Assembly: GCF_014297595.2 (NCBI RefSeq)
Contig: NZ_CP060414.2
Coordinates: 2,852,001-2,916,000 of the forward strand
Source: Neisseria musculi
GTDB taxonomy: Bacteria; Pseudomonadota; Gammaproteobacteria; Burkholderiales; Neisseriaceae
DNA: 64,000 nt
Reading direction: 5' to 3'
In this document: positions 43,266 through 55,399 of the stretch, one piece after another
How the letters are laid out: each line of letters opens with the position of its first letter
Numbering within the stretch: the first letter of the stretch is position 1
The notes under the pieces: generated by a model
Seen by the model: the letters and a program-made list of their open reading frames with translations, nothing else
Told to the model about the DNA's origin: nothing
Databases searched by the model: none
Position numbers and translations under genes: made by a program

Positions 43266-43785
43266 AACCGCCGCGCTTGCCGTTTTAGCCCTTATGGCCG
43301 CCGCCCCTTGTGCGTTTGCGCTGGAAAGCGACCGCCGGCAGCCGATTCAAATCGAGGCCGACCAGGGTTCGCTCGACCAGGCCAACCAAGTGACCACATT
43401 CAGCGGCAATGTGATTATCAAGCAGGGCACGCTCAACATCAGCGCAGGCAGCGTGCGCGTATCGCGCAACAGCAAAGGCGAGCAGCAGATGAATGCTGCC
43501 GGCAGCCCCGTGCGTTTCAGCCAAACGCTAGATGACGGCAAAGGCATCGTGAAAGGACGGGCCGACAATATCGATTACTCGTCTGCCACCAATATCGTGA
43601 AGCTCACAGGCAATGCGCGGGTGGAGCGGGGCGGCGATGTGGCCGAGGGTGCCGTTATCACCTATAACACCCGCACCGAAATCTACACCGTGCAGGGCAG
43701 CAAGGCTGCCGGCGGCAAAAGCGGCAAGCGTGTAACCGTGGTTATCCAGCCGTCCGGTGCACAATCCCAGGGCAGGAAAAAATAA
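43246..43785 (+). CDS. lptA: Periplasmic lipopolysaccharide bridge protein LptA
   Basis: The 179-residue protein has a signal peptide (TAALAVLALMAAAPCAFA, cleaved before LESDRRQ) and an OstA-type beta-jellyroll: PIQIEADQGSLDQANQVTTFSGNV, then NIDYSSATNIVKLTGNARVERGGD. LptA forms the periplasmic bridge for LPS. Its start lies within lptC. Confidence 0.94.
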   Translation: MTQKTCKTAALAVLALMAAAPCAFALESDRRQPIQIEADQGSLDQANQVTTFSGNVIIKQGTLNISAGSVRVSRNSKGEQQMNAAGSPVRFSQTLDDGKGIVKGRADNIDYSSATNIVKLTGNARVERGGDVAEGAVITYNTRTEIYTVQGSKAAGGKSGKRVTVVIQPSGAQSQGRKK

Positions 43786-43790
43786 TCTTC

Positions 43791-43839
43791 GGCCGTCTGA
43801 AACTCCCGGCAGGCGTGCCGCCCTGTTTTTCAGACGGCC
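43791..43839 (+). terminator. Inverted uptake-sequence hairpin after lptA
   Basis: GGCCGTCTGAAA and TTTCAGACGGCC lie 25 bases apart, right after the lptA stop. This suggests lptB is transcribed from a promoter of its own. Confidence 0.6.
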
Positions 43840-44336
43840 GGGGATTGTATAAAACCCGCGCCGGCATTTGAAAACATCCGCATGATGCTTGTGCTGGGTT
43901 AGGGCATCTTCATTGGTTCCGCAGAAATAACATACAGCAAACCGCTTGTCCGGCCGGGGCGTTGCCGTGCTTCACCCCGAAGCGGGTGGGTGTTCGGCCG
44001 CGCAAACGGCAGCAGAACCGGTTTGGTATGAATATATTGTTTGGAAATTGCCGCTTGGTGCCGTCTGTCTGTGCAGCTTGTTTTGCGCTTCATTCGAGCG
44101 CTATCCGCTAGGCAGGCGAGCGGCACAGCCCCGGGCATAAAGGCTCGGAAACTTCAGATGGTATTTTTGGGTTGCGCGAAGATACCGCCCTTGAGGTTGC
44201 CGGCAGATACCGTGAGGACGGTTGCGGATAAGCGGATACGCATGAACAAGTAATACAAATCTTCACAAAGATTAAAATAAACTTTCAGACGGCCTAAAAA
44301 CCGATTACAATAGTAACCATCACAAAGAACACACAT
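43840..44336. other. Gene-free stretch between lptA and lptB
   Basis: I see no supportable gene in this unusually long gap. A TACAAT at 44306-44311, with a weak TTTCAG 17 bases upstream lying inside an uptake sequence, may be the lptB promoter. Confidence 0.4.
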
Positions 44337-45065
44337 ATGAGCCAAAGCCGCTTAAACGTACAAAATCTGCAAAAAACCTTCAAAAAGCGCCAAGTGGTGA
44401 AAAACTTTTCGCTGGAAATCGAAAGCGGCGAAGTGGTCGGCCTGCTCGGCCCCAACGGTGCGGGTAAAACCACCAGCTTTTACATGATTGTGGGGCTGAT
44501 TGCCGCCGATGCCGGCAGCGTTGAGTTGGACGGACGGGAAATCCGCCACCTGCCGATACACGAACGCGCCCGTTTGGGTTTGGGCTATCTGCCGCAGGAA
44601 GCATCGATTTTCCGTAAGATGACGGTAGAGCAGAATATCCGCGCTATTTTGGAGATACGCCTGAAAAACAAAAGCGAAATCGATGCCGGGCTGGAAAAAC
44701 TGCTGGCCGACCTGAATATCGGGCGCCTGCGCAACAACCCTGCGCCTTCGCTTTCGGGCGGTGAACGCCGCCGCGTGGAAATCGCCCGCGTGCTGGCTAT
44801 GCAGCCGCGCTTCATCCTGCTTGACGAGCCGTTTGCCGGCGTTGATCCGATTGCCGTTATCGACATTCAGAAAATCATCGGCTTTTTGAAAAACCGCGGC
44901 ATCGGCGTGTTGATAACCGACCACAACGTGCGCGAAACCCTGCGCATCTGCGACCGGGCCTACATTATCAGCGATGGTGCCGTATTGGCTTCCGGCCATC
45001 CTGAAGAACTGGTCGGCAACGAGCAGGTGCGTGCGGTGTATTTGGGCGAAAACTTCAACTATTAA
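44337..45065 (+). CDS. lptB: Lipopolysaccharide export ABC ATPase LptB
   Basis: The 242-residue cytoplasmic ATPase powers LPS extraction by LptFG. It has Walker [17 protein letters not shown] near 35-50, the Q-loop in [15 protein letters not shown], the signature [16 protein letters not shown] near 138, Walker [14 protein letters not shown] near 158, and the switch His in [10 protein letters not shown]. Confidence 0.97.
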   Translation: MSQSRLNVQNLQKTFKKRQVVKNFSLEIESGEVVGLLGPNGAGKTTSFYMIVGLIAADAGSVELDGREIRHLPIHERARLGLGYLPQEASIFRKMTVEQNIRAILEIRLKNKSEIDAGLEKLLADLNIGRLRNNPAPSLSGGERRRVEIARVLAMQPRFILLDEPFAGVDPIAVIDIQKIIGFLKNRGIGVLITDHNVRETLRICDRAYIISDGAVLASGHPEELVGNEQVRAVYLGENFNY

Positions 45066-45248
45066 AGCCGCAGGCCGGCAGTTTGAGAATTAATCCGGCT
45101 CGGTGCAAAGCACACATTACGCTTTTATGGCGGATTAAATGGAAACTGATACGGCATCCCCACTTTTATGCACTTATTTGTATGGTTTGCGGGTATGGCC
45201 TTGTTTTGATTCGAATTTAATCCCCATACTCAAGAAGAAAATAAAAAT

Positions 45249-46598
45249 ATGAGTCAAAACATAGGATTAAAGCTCAGGCAGACCCAGCAGATCAACCAGC
45301 GGCTGCAACAGTCGCTGCGCATACTGCAAATGTCGGGATTGGAGCTTGAGCGCGAAGTCGGCGACTGGCTGCAGGAAAACCCGCTGCTGGAGTGTGCCGA
45401 ATACGATGAAGCGGCCGAAGCCGGATTTGACCGCATCTCTGCCGCACAGCCCAAAACCGGCCAAATCGGCGGTGATGATGCGGAAAACGTTTGGGCCACC
45501 ATTGCCGAGGAAGAAGGCTTCAACACTTATCTGCACAAACAAGTGTGCGAACATCCTTTGAGTGAGGCCGAAGCGGCGAGGGTGCATATCTTGATCGATT
45601 TTCTCGATGAGCAGGGCTATTTCACCGACAGTTTGGAAGAAGTGCTCGAGCATACGCCGATAGAGTGGATGCTGGAAGAGCAGGATATGCACAAAGCACT
45701 TGATTTGCTGAAAAGTTTTGATCCGCCCGGTGTGGGCGCCGCCAATCTTGCCGAGTCGCTGCTGCTGCAACTGATGCGTCTGCCCGCATCGCCCGCGCTC
45801 AGTCTTGCCGTCAAAATCGTGCAGCTCCACCTTGACGATTTAGGCCGCAGCCGCCAGCAAAACACTGCTAAATTCCGCAAACATTTTCCCGATGCCGAAG
45901 CCGCTACTCTTCAGACGGCCTTGGATCTGATTGCCAAGCTCAATCCTTATCCCGCTTACGGTTTTGCTGCTGCCGAACCCACCGCCTATGTGCAGCCCGA
46001 TATTTGGGTGAAAGAAACCAAAAGCGGCTGGTCGGTGATCACTAACGAGCGCGTGTGGCCGAAAGTGCGGCTCAACAGCGAATATTGCGAGCTGCTCAAA
46101 CAGGCGGGCGACATCGGCCCGGAGTGGAAAGAAAAGCTCAGTGAGGCGCGCCAGAAAATCGACAGCCTCGAGCTGCGCAAAAGTACCGTGATGCGGCTGG
46201 CCGAATATATTGTTGAAAAACAGGAAGATTTTTTCGTGTTCGGCGAAATCGGACTCAGCCCCATGCTGCTGAAAGATGCTGCTGCCGCGCTGGGCGTGGC
46301 CGAAAGCACCGTGTCGCGCGCGGTTAATCACAAATATTTGGCTTGCCCGCGCGGGGTGTTTGCGTTACGCTATTTCTTCACACAGGCCGTTGTTGCGGAA
46401 GACGGTGAAAGCGTCAGCCAAAGTGCGGTGAAGGCCGTTATCGCGCAGCTGGTGGAAAGTGAAAACAAACAAAAACCCTATTCCGATGATGCGTTAAGCA
46501 GGTTGTTGAAGCAGCAGGGCATTGATATTGCCCGCCGCACGGTAGCCAAATACCGCGAATCGTTGAATATTCCCAATGCGCACCAACGCCGGCCGTAA
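45249..46598 (+). CDS. rpoN: RNA polymerase sigma-54 factor RpoN, intact
   Basis: The 449-residue protein has all three sigma-54 regions. Region I is Gln/Leu-rich (LKLRQTQQINQRLQQSLRIL at the N-terminus). The core-binding region is in the middle. The DNA-binding part has a helix-turn-helix (KDAAAALGVAESTVSRAVNHKYLACPRG near 342-370) and the RpoN box ARRTVAKYRE at about 428-437. Its length is only a little below E. coli's 477. In N. meningitidis and N. gonorrhoeae this gene is defective, so an intact copy is a real difference. It follows lptB and precedes hpf, as in many proteobacteria. Confidence 0.95.
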   Translation: MSQNIGLKLRQTQQINQRLQQSLRILQMSGLELEREVGDWLQENPLLECAEYDEAAEAGFDRISAAQPKTGQIGGDDAENVWATIAEEEGFNTYLHKQVCEHPLSEAEAARVHILIDFLDEQGYFTDSLEEVLEHTPIEWMLEEQDMHKALDLLKSFDPPGVGAANLAESLLLQLMRLPASPALSLAVKIVQLHLDDLGRSRQQNTAKFRKHFPDAEAATLQTALDLIAKLNPYPAYGFAAAEPTAYVQPDIWVKETKSGWSVITNERVWPKVRLNSEYCELLKQAGDIGPEWKEKLSEARQKIDSLELRKSTVMRLAEYIVEKQEDFFVFGEIGLSPMLLKDAAAALGVAESTVSRAVNHKYLACPRGVFALRYFFTQAVVAEDGESVSQSAVKAVIAQLVESENKQKPYSDDALSRLLKQQGIDIARRTVAKYRESLNIPNAHQRRP

Positions 46599-46619
46599 TG
46601 TGCCGGCCAAAACCGAACC

Positions 46620-46667
46620 GGCCGTCTGAAACAATGAATCTGCATCAGCAAAACTTTTCAGACGGCC
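46620..46667 (+). terminator. Inverted uptake-sequence hairpin between rpoN and hpf
   Basis: GGCCGTCTGAAA and TTTCAGACGGCC, with a loop of about 24 bases, in the 178-base gap between the two genes. Confidence 0.5.
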
Positions 46668-46776
46668 TATATTGCAAGTGGACGCGAAAAACCGATTTAT
46701 CTGCGGCCGCACAGCCGGCAATACGCCGATTTCCGCCGCCTGAGCGGGCGGTACAACCCAACCGAAGGAGTAAGCC

Positions 46777-47094
46777 ATGAATCTGAAAATTACCGGCCTG
46801 AATTTCGATGTAACCGAAGCCGTCAAAAACCATGTGGCCGCCAAGCTCGAACGCATCAACCGCCACGCCGCCAATGTTATTTCGGTAGCCATCACTCTTT
46901 CGGTGGAAAAGCTCAACCACAAGGCCGAGGCCGATGTGCATCTGGCGGGTAAGGATCTGCATGTGGAAACCGTTGAATCGGATATGTATGCCGCCATCGA
47001 TGTGTTGATGGACAAGCTTGACCGCGCCGTGCTGAAACACAAAGAAAAAAGCAATGATGTGCGCGCCACCCCCAAACCTGCGCCGACAGCCTGA
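46777..47094 (+). CDS. hpf: Ribosome hibernation promoting factor HPF (short form)
   Basis: The 105-residue protein opens MNLKITGLNFDVTEAVKNHVAAKLERI and has VDVLMDKLDRAVLKHKEK near 75-92, the standard HPF/YfiA fold that binds the 30S decoding region and promotes ribosome dimers in stationary phase. It is the short gammaproteobacteria-like form without a dimerisation tail. AAGGAG lies before the ATG. Confidence 0.95.
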   Translation: MNLKITGLNFDVTEAVKNHVAAKLERINRHAANVISVAITLSVEKLNHKAEADVHLAGKDLHVETVESDMYAAIDVLMDKLDRAVLKHKEKSNDVRATPKPAPTA

Positions 47095-47140
47095 TAAACG
47101 TTTGCCGTAACATGCAATAAAAAATCCCCCTTTCAAATTG

Positions 47141-47188
47141 CGCCCCAACTGCCGGATCTTGAATCCGACTTTTGGGGCGGTTTGTTTT
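47141..47188 (+). terminator. Terminator after hpf
   Basis: GCCCCAA (47142-47148) pairs with TTGGGGC (47172-47178), with a further inner stem CGGAT/ATCCG, followed by a T-rich run. It is not built on an uptake sequence. Confidence 0.75.
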
Positions 47189-47334
47189 GAGGGATGGGAA
47201 GCAGATTTATCTGTGTGGGTAATTTTGAGGCAGCCATACCGGAATATGCCGCGTCATCATGTGAAATATGGCGGGCGGGCATGATGCATCTGCTTTGTTT
47301 CCGCTTCAGTGTTGCTGCGCCATAAGGCCGGAGT

Positions 47335-47460
47335 CTTTGCAAAATTCAAAAAACACCAAAAGAAAGTTTATCTGCCGCAGGCGGAGTTTGGCCGCCCCGC
47401 ATCCGGGGGTTTAAGCGGTACGCCGGTATTTCCCACCACTATCCCCGCCTGCGCGGGAAC
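47335..47460. repeat. Dispersed word and dRS3-like repeat between hpf and valS
   Basis: The 18-base word shared with 20301-20318 is at 47335-47352. A dRS3-like palindrome, ATCCCC-N8-GGGAAC, is at 47441-47460 (two mismatches to ATTCCC-N8-GGGAAT). Neisseria intergenic mosaic arrays combine such pieces. No gene is supportable in 47189-47577. Confidence 0.5.
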
Positions 47461-47577
47461 AATGATGCTTGATCTTTTCAGACGGCCTTAAGGTATTTTT
47501 GCAAAGCGTTTCCGGCATCCCGGCAGGGTTTGGTTGAAAAATCCATGCCGGGGCGGCTTTTGCGCGTGAAGCGGCCG

Positions 47578-50460
<2,883 letters not shown>

Positions 50461-50516
50461 GATGTTTTTCAATGCTGTATTAATCTGTAAATCAAAGCAT
50501 GGGATTATAACGCAAA

Positions 50517-50594
50517 GGCCGTCTGAAACCTATAAAAGGCGTTTCAGACGGCCATAACAAACTGCCCGTCAGGTTAGTGCCTGCGGGCAGTTTT
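50517..50594 (-). terminator. Two stacked hairpins between the HTH gene and valS
   Basis: An inverted uptake-sequence pair (50517-50552) is followed by a second stem, AACTGCCCG/CGGGCAGTT (50560-50568 and 50584-50592), with T-runs on both strands. The second is a good terminator for the HTH gene. Confidence 0.7.
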
Positions 50595-50605
50595 ATTTTC
50601 TCGGT

Positions 50606-50902
50606 TCATTTATTTTTCGCTTCGGCCTTGGCTTCTTTTTTCAAAGAGGCATATAAGTCGGGCTGGCGGCTTTTCAGCAGCGAGGCAATCGCAAGATCAT
50701 CGCGGTTTACTTTAGCCAAGTCGATTTTCTCAATGTGGACCAAACGCAGTAATTCGCGTACGGGCTTGGGCATGTTGCGGCCTGATTCGTAACGCGAACC
50801 GCCGGACTGGGTAACGCCGATGCGGCTCCAAAAGTCCATTTGGTTTAAACCGAGTTTTTTGCGGATATCGCGGATATTTTCGATTTTCTCGAACGACTTC
50901 AT
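50606..50902 (-). CDS. Helix-turn-helix (XRE-like) DNA-binding protein
   Basis: The ATG at 50902 has AAGGGA six bases upstream. The 98-residue protein starts with an XRE-type helix-turn-helix: NIRDIRKKLGLNQMDFWSRIGVTQSGGSRYESGRNMPKPVRELL. A Lys/Glu/Ala-rich tail follows. Targets are unknown. It lies upstream of valS on the same strand, but two hairpins separate them. The 260 bases to map are AT-rich and hold no other gene. Confidence 0.85.
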   Translation of the reverse strand: MKSFEKIENIRDIRKKLGLNQMDFWSRIGVTQSGGSRYESGRNMPKPVRELLRLVHIEKIDLAKVNRDDLAIASLLKSRQPDLYASLKKEAKAEAKNK

Positions 50903-51162
50903 GAAATTCCCTTCATTTGTTGTAAAGATCAATCTGGAAATTACTTATGCAGCGATAATATCTTGAGTGAGAATATTATATTCAGATAAGTATGAATGCT
51001 TAGACAGGGAAATCAGGATAAGTTTAATCGGATTTTCTATCAAGCGGTCAAAAAACGCGACAAACGCAATAGGGTGTTTCAACTATTCTTTTAAAACAAT
51101 AGGTTATTTTTTTAAGTAAAGATTCTAGCTAAAAATATTTTACATAAAAAAACGTAACAAAA

Positions 51163-51939
51163 TCAAGGTTTACCTGTTTTCGGGCTGACGGTGAGGATTT
51201 CGCGGCCGGTTTCGGTAACCAAAACTTCGTGTTCCCATTGCGCCGAAAGCGAGCGGTCTTTGGTAACTACCGTCCAGCCGTCTGCCAAAATGCGCAGATG
51301 GCGTTTGCCTTGGTTGATCATCGGCTCTATCGTGAAAATCATGCCCGGCTGCAACACCAAACCTTGCCCTTTGCGCCCGTAGTGCAGGACTTGCGGCTCT
51401 TCGTGGAAGCCCCGGCCGATGCCGTGGCCGCAGAATTCCTGCACCACCGAATAACCTGCGTTTTCGGCAACCTGCTGGCAGGCGTAACCGATGTCGCCCA
51501 AAGTGGCGCCGGGCTTGACCGCCGCGATGCCCGCCATCATGGCTTGGTGGGTGATGTCGATCAGGCGTTGGGCCTGGGGGCTGATTTTGCCTACCGCAAA
51601 CATACGGCTGGAATCGCCGTGAAAACCGTCTTTTTTAATGGTGATGTCGATATTGAGAATGTCGCCGTTTTTCAGGGGTTTGTCATCGGGAATGCCGTGG
51701 CAGATAACGTGGTTGACCGAGGTGCAGCATGATTTGGGGTAGGGCGGGTTGCCGTAATTCAGCGGTGCGGGGCTGCCGCCCTGAACTTCGGTGTGGTAGG
51801 TGTAGATCAGCCTGTCCAGCTCGTTGGTGGTGATGCCGGGTTTGACGAATTGGCCGATATAGTCCAATGCTTCGGCCGCCAGCCGGCCCAGTTCGCGCAT
51901 TTTTTCGATTTCTTCGGCGGTTTTGATAACAACGGCCAT
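51163..51939 (-). CDS. map: Type I methionine aminopeptidase
   Basis: The 258-residue metalloenzyme removes the initiator Met from new proteins. The expected residues are visible: His81 in VICHGIP, Asp98 and Asp109 in ILNIDITIKKDGFHGDSS, His near 172 in EFCGHGIGRGFHE, Glu near 204 in IFTIEPM and Glu near 235 in QWEHEVLV. The length is that of E. coli MAP (264). Confidence 0.97.
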   Translation of the reverse strand: MAVVIKTAEEIEKMRELGRLAAEALDYIGQFVKPGITTNELDRLIYTYHTEVQGGSPAPLNYGNPPYPKSCCTSVNHVICHGIPDDKPLKNGDILNIDITIKKDGFHGDSSRMFAVGKISPQAQRLIDITHQAMMAGIAAVKPGATLGDIGYACQQVAENAGYSVVQEFCGHGIGRGFHEEPQVLHYGRKGQGLVLQPGMIFTIEPMINQGKRHLRILADGWTVVTKDRSLSAQWEHEVLVTETGREILTVSPKTGKP

Positions 51940-51977
51940 GTGAATCCTCTTTTCTTTTCAGGTGTTGGGATTGGTGT

Positions 51978-52017
51978 TCAGACGGCCTTTCGGTAATGTG
52001 TGAAAGGCCGTCTGAAA
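51978..52017 (-). terminator. Inverted uptake-sequence hairpin after the Ala/Pro-rich protein gene
   Basis: TTCAGACGGCCTTTC and GAAAGGCCGTCTGAA form a 15-base stem with a loop of about 10 bases. Confidence 0.65.
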
Positions 52018-52085
52018 GAAGGCGGCATAAATTGCTGCAGGGTTTGAATAAGGGTGAAAGCCGCTGTTTCAAGTGGGACGGCGGG

Positions 52086-52733
52086 TTAAAACAGGTTGTC
52101 GGTTACTTTGCCGGGTTGGGCAGATTGCGCAGGGGCGGTTTCTGCGGGTGCCGGTTTTTCGGCTGCGGGTTTGGGTTCGGATGGTTCGGCTGCGGGTTTG
52201 GGGGCGGCGGGCTTTTCGGCTGCTTCGATCTGTTGTGCAGGCTTTGGGGCTGCCGTGGGTTGTTCTTTAGGCTGCTCTGCGGGAGCGGCAGGGGTTTCCG
52301 GCTGGGCCTGCTGTATGGCCTGCTGCCCGGTTTCTTCGGCCGTTGCGGTTTTCCGCTGCGGTTTGCGGGCTTGGCGCGTGGGTTTTGGGGCCGGTGCGGC
52401 GGTTTGTTCGGGTGCGGATGCGGCGGTTGGGGTTTCGGGATCGGCATTTGCGTCTGAAGCGGCTGCTTCGGTTTCGGATGCCTGCTGTCGGGGGGCAGCC
52501 GCTTGTGCTTGAACCGCCGCTGCCGCTACTGCCGAAGCGGGTGCACCGCGGGGCGAGAGCATTTCAACCGATGATGCGGCGGCGGTTTGCGGAGCTTGGG
52601 TTTGCTGCTGTGCGGGGTCGAATGTCTGCATGATGCCGATTACCACGCCGGCCACGGCGATGAAGGCGATGGCGAAGAGGGCGGCGAGCAGGTGTTTGGG
52701 CTTGGGCATGAAGCCCGGTTTGCGGTTGTTCAT
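52086..52733 (-). CDS. Ala/Pro-rich membrane-anchored protein of unknown function
   Basis: The 215-residue protein has a short basic N-terminus, one membrane segment (LLAALFAIAFIAVAGVVIGIM, residues 15-35), then about 175 residues of Ala, Pro, Glu, Gln and Lys without recognisable fold. This suggests a periplasmic extended linker anchored in the inner membrane. A start at the internal MPKPKHLL is also possible. Low-complexity tails of this kind occur in TonB-like and FtsN-like proteins, but I see no catalytic or SPOR domain. It lies between map and dolP on the same strand. Confidence 0.7.
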   Translation of the reverse strand: MNNRKPGFMPKPKHLLAALFAIAFIAVAGVVIGIMQTFDPAQQQTQAPQTAAASSVEMLSPRGAPASAVAAAAVQAQAAAPRQQASETEAAASDANADPETPTAASAPEQTAAPAPKPTRQARKPQRKTATAEETGQQAIQQAQPETPAAPAEQPKEQPTAAPKPAQQIEAAEKPAAPKPAAEPSEPKPAAEKPAPAETAPAQSAQPGKVTDNLF

Positions 52734-52756
52734 TGGGTTTTCCGTTTGGCTGATAG

Positions 52757-52788
52757 AGGCCGTCTGAAAAATCGGTTTCAGACGGCCT
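52757..52788 (-). terminator. Inverted uptake-sequence hairpin after dolP
   Basis: AGGCCGTCTGAAA and TTTCAGACGGCCT with a 6-base loop, 40 bases past the dolP stop. Confidence 0.7.
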
Positions 52789-52828
52789 TTTGTCTGCGCG
52801 GCAGATGCTTTTAAAGCGGCTTAGCTTA

Positions 52829-53434
52829 TCATTTATTGTATGTTTGATAAAGCGTTACCACTTTTTTCACGCCCGGGGTGGTGCGCACGCGTTCGGTAAC
52901 GGCTGCCTGTTCGGCAGGGGTGAGAATGCCCATCACATAGGTTATGCCGTCATAGGTAACGATTTTCACGCGGCTGGGAACCACGCCTTGGATGCCCAGC
53001 AGGGCGGTGCGTACTTTCGATGTGCTCCAAGTGTCGCTGCCCACATTGCCGAAGGTGCGTTTTTGCGGCGATACGCTGATGTAGTTATACACTTCTTGAA
53101 CGGTTTGCTCCGAGCGCGCCACTTGTTCTACGAATGTGCGGTCGCTTTCGTTGGCAACATGGCCCAGCAGCAGGATATGGCGGTTGTAGCCCACCACTGA
53201 GAGTTTCGGCTCGAAGCCTTCGGTTTGGTTGTTTTGGCGCAGGCGTGGCAGGGCGGTGTTTTTGATGCGGACTTCCATCACGTTGTCGTCGGCCTGGGTG
53301 CCGGTGCTGCGGCGGTCGAGTGCGGATGCGCCGCCTACTGCGGCTCCGCCCAATACGGCTCCAACGCAGCCGTTTAACAGCGCGGCGGCAATAACGGCGG
53401 CAAGCAGGGTGCGGGCGGGTTGTTGGGTGTTCAT
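52829..53434 (-). CDS. dolP: BON-domain lipoprotein DolP (GNA2091-like)
   Basis: The ATG at 53434 gives a 201-residue outer-membrane lipoprotein with lipobox LLNGCVG near residue 22. Two BON domains follow: DNVMEVRIKNTALPRL...ILLLGHVANESDRTFVEQVAR near 50-115, and SKVRTALLGIQGVVPSRVKIVTYDGITYVMG near 140-170. E. coli DolP (YraP) supports outer-membrane protein assembly. The meningococcal relative is GNA2091. It is downstream of gmhA, as in N. meningitidis. Confidence 0.9.
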   Translation of the reverse strand: MNTQQPARTLLAAVIAAALLNGCVGAVLGGAAVGGASALDRRSTGTQADDNVMEVRIKNTALPRLRQNNQTEGFEPKLSVVGYNRHILLLGHVANESDRTFVEQVARSEQTVQEVYNYISVSPQKRTFGNVGSDTWSTSKVRTALLGIQGVVPSRVKIVTYDGITYVMGILTPAEQAAVTERVRTTPGVKKVVTLYQTYNK

Positions 53435-53457
53435 CTCGATACGTCCTTTCTGAATGG

Positions 53458-53491
53458 TTTTCAGACGGCCTTGTGCACAGGCCGTCTGAAA
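53458..53491 (-). terminator. Inverted uptake-sequence hairpin between gmhA and dolP
   Basis: TTTCAGACGGCC and GGCCGTCTGAAA with a loop of about 9 bases, in the 68-base gap. Confidence 0.6.
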
Positions 53492-53502
53492 GCGGAAAAC
53501 GG

Positions 53503-54096
53503 TTATATGCCTTCCAACAGCATGGTGTCGATGCTGTCGCACAGGGCGTGAATCAGCAGGATATGGATTTCCTGTATGCGGGCGGTGCGCGGGTGGGGCA
53601 CGTTCAATAAAATATCGCTGTCGTTGAGCATGGCGGCGATTTTGCCGCCATCGCGGCCGGTGAGGGCGATAACGTGCATGTCGCGTTCGTGGGCGGCTTT
53701 GATAGCTTCGATAACGTTGGCGGAATTGCCCGAGGTGGAAATGCCGATAAGCACATCGCCGGCACGGCCCAGTGCGCGCACCTGCTTGCTGAAAACCTGG
53801 TCGAAGCCGTAGTCGTTGCCGATGGCGGTGAGGGCGGAGGTGTCGGTGGTGAGCGCCACGGCGGCCAGCTCCATGCGTTCTTTTTCAAAACGGCCGGTCA
53901 TTTCGGCGGCGAAATGTTGGGCATCGGCCGCCGAGCCGCCGTTGCCGCAGGCGAGGATTTTGCCATCGTTCATCAAACATTGCAGCATCAGCACGGCGGC
54001 CTCGGCGGTGGGTTCGGTGAGAATGTCCGCCGCTTGTTTTTTGGCTTCGATGCTTTCGGTAAAATGGGCGGCTATGCGCTCTGGTAAAGTGGTCAT
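53503..54096 (-). CDS. gmhA: SIS-domain phosphoheptose isomerase GmhA (or DiaA-like)
   Basis: The 197-residue protein has one SIS domain ([26 protein letters not shown] near 47-72, [17 protein letters not shown] near 113, [16 protein letters not shown] at the end). GmhA makes D-glycero-D-manno-heptose 7-phosphate for the LPS core. DiaA, which binds DnaA, is a close paralogue, and in some genomes it sits at this yraN-dolP position. I favour GmhA because this gene is so assigned in Neisseria, but DiaA remains possible. Confidence 0.8.
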   Translation of the reverse strand: MTTLPERIAAHFTESIEAKKQAADILTEPTAEAAVLMLQCLMNDGKILACGNGGSAADAQHFAAEMTGRFEKERMELAAVALTTDTSALTAIGNDYGFDQVFSKQVRALGRAGDVLIGISTSGNSANVIEAIKAAHERDMHVIALTGRDGGKIAAMLNDSDILLNVPHPRTARIQEIHILLIHALCDSIDTMLLEGI

Positions 54097-54103
54097 CTGA
54101 AAA

Positions 54104-54451
54104 TCAGCCTGTGATGTTCTGCACCCATTGCGGGGTATCGTTGCCCTGAATCAAAACCGCGTCCAAACGGCACGCTGCATGGTTCAGGCGGTGTTGCTGC
54201 AGATAGTGCTCGGCACTTTTTTGCAGTTTTAACAGTTTGGCCGGCGTAATGCTGTGGGCAGCGCCGCCGAAGCCGTTATTTTTGCGGTATTTTACTTCAA
54301 CAAACAGAATCGTGTTGCCGTTTTTGACGATTAAATCGATTTCGCCGAACGGGCAGTGCCAGTTTCGCGCCAGCAGTTTACAGCCCTGTTTTTGCAGAAA
54401 TGCGAGCGCGGCGTTTTCACCTGCCGTGCCTTGAGTGTGATTTAAGCGCAT
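54104..54451 (-). CDS. yraN: YraN/UPF0102 endonuclease-like protein
   Basis: The 115-residue protein has the restriction-endonuclease-like core [24 protein letters not shown] (residues about 36-59; E-x-D and E-V-K active-site pattern) and the opening [16 protein letters not shown]. The cellular role is unclear. It is divergent from rsmI, as in many proteobacteria, and seven bases upstream of gmhA. Confidence 0.92.
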   Translation of the reverse strand: MRLNHTQGTAGENAALAFLQKQGCKLLARNWHCPFGEIDLIVKNGNTILFVEVKYRKNNGFGGAAHSITPAKLLKLQKSAEHYLQQHRLNHAACRLDAVLIQGNDTPQWVQNITG

Positions 54452-54509
54452 TTTGTTTGCTCCCGTTATAATCCGATTTTTCAGACGGCCTTTTGAAAAG
54501 CGGTTTGTT

Positions 54510-55382
54510 ATGATGATGCAGAAACATTACCAAAAAGCCTGCGGCAGCCTTGAGGCGCAAACATTATACGTGGTTGCCACGCCCATCGGCAATTTGGCCG
54601 ACATCACCCTGCGTGCGCTGGCAGTGTTGGAGCGCGCCGATTTGGTGTGTGCCGAAGACACCCGCGTTACCGCGCAACTTTTGGCCGCCTACGGCATACA
54701 GGCCAAGCTGTTGAGCGTGCGCGAGCACAACGAACAGCAAATGGCGGGCAAAGTCATCCAAGCGCTTGCAGACGGCCTGACGGTGGCGCAGGTGTCGGAT
54801 GCGGGCACGCCCGCCGTGTGCGACCCCGGCGCGAAACTGGCCGCCCGCGTGCGCGAAGCCGGTTTCAAGGTGGTGCCGGTGGTGGGTGCCAGTGCTGTGA
54901 TGGGGGCGTTGAGCGGGGCGGGCATCAGCGAGCCGGGCTTTTATTTTCACGGTTTTCTGCCGGCCAAGACGGGCGAACGCCGGAAACTGCTGGCAGCTTG
55001 GGCGCGAGCCGAACACCCTGTGGTGGCGTTTGAAACGCCGCACCGCATCGCCGCCGCTTTGGCCGATATGGCAGCGTTGTTTCCCGGCCGCAGGCTGACG
55101 CTGGCGCGCGAAATCACCAAAACGTTTGAAACGTTTTTAAGCGGCAGCGTAGCCGATATTCAGACGGCCTTGATTCATGATGCCGACCAAAGCCGCGGTG
55201 AAATGGTTTTGGTGCTCCACCCCGCGCCCAAAGAGAAAAACAGCAGTTTGCCTGAAGCGGCGCAAAACGTGATGAAAGTGTTAGCGGCGGAGTTGCCCAC
55301 CAAACAGGCGGCCGAATTGGCGGCCGAAATCACCGGCGAAAACAAAAAAGCCCTCTACGATTTGGCACTGACATGGAAATAG
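54510..55382 (+). CDS. rsmI: 16S rRNA 2'-O-ribose methyltransferase RsmI
   Basis: The enzyme methylates the ribose of C1402 in 16S rRNA. It shows LYVVATPIGNLADITLRALAVLERADLVCAEDTRVTAQLL near 17-56, then VSDAGTPAVCDPG near 103 and GASAVMGALSGAGI near 128. Three in-frame ATGs (54510, 54513, 54516) are possible starts; length is 288-290. An uptake sequence sits in the leader. Confidence 0.95.
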   Translation: MMMQKHYQKACGSLEAQTLYVVATPIGNLADITLRALAVLERADLVCAEDTRVTAQLLAAYGIQAKLLSVREHNEQQMAGKVIQALADGLTVAQVSDAGTPAVCDPGAKLAARVREAGFKVVPVVGASAVMGALSGAGISEPGFYFHGFLPAKTGERRKLLAAWARAEHPVVAFETPHRIAAALADMAALFPGRRLTLAREITKTFETFLSGSVADIQTALIHDADQSRGEMVLVLHPAPKEKNSSLPEAAQNVMKVLAAELPTKQAAELAAEITGENKKALYDLALTWK

Positions 55383-55399
55383 ATCGGGGTGGGTATCGC

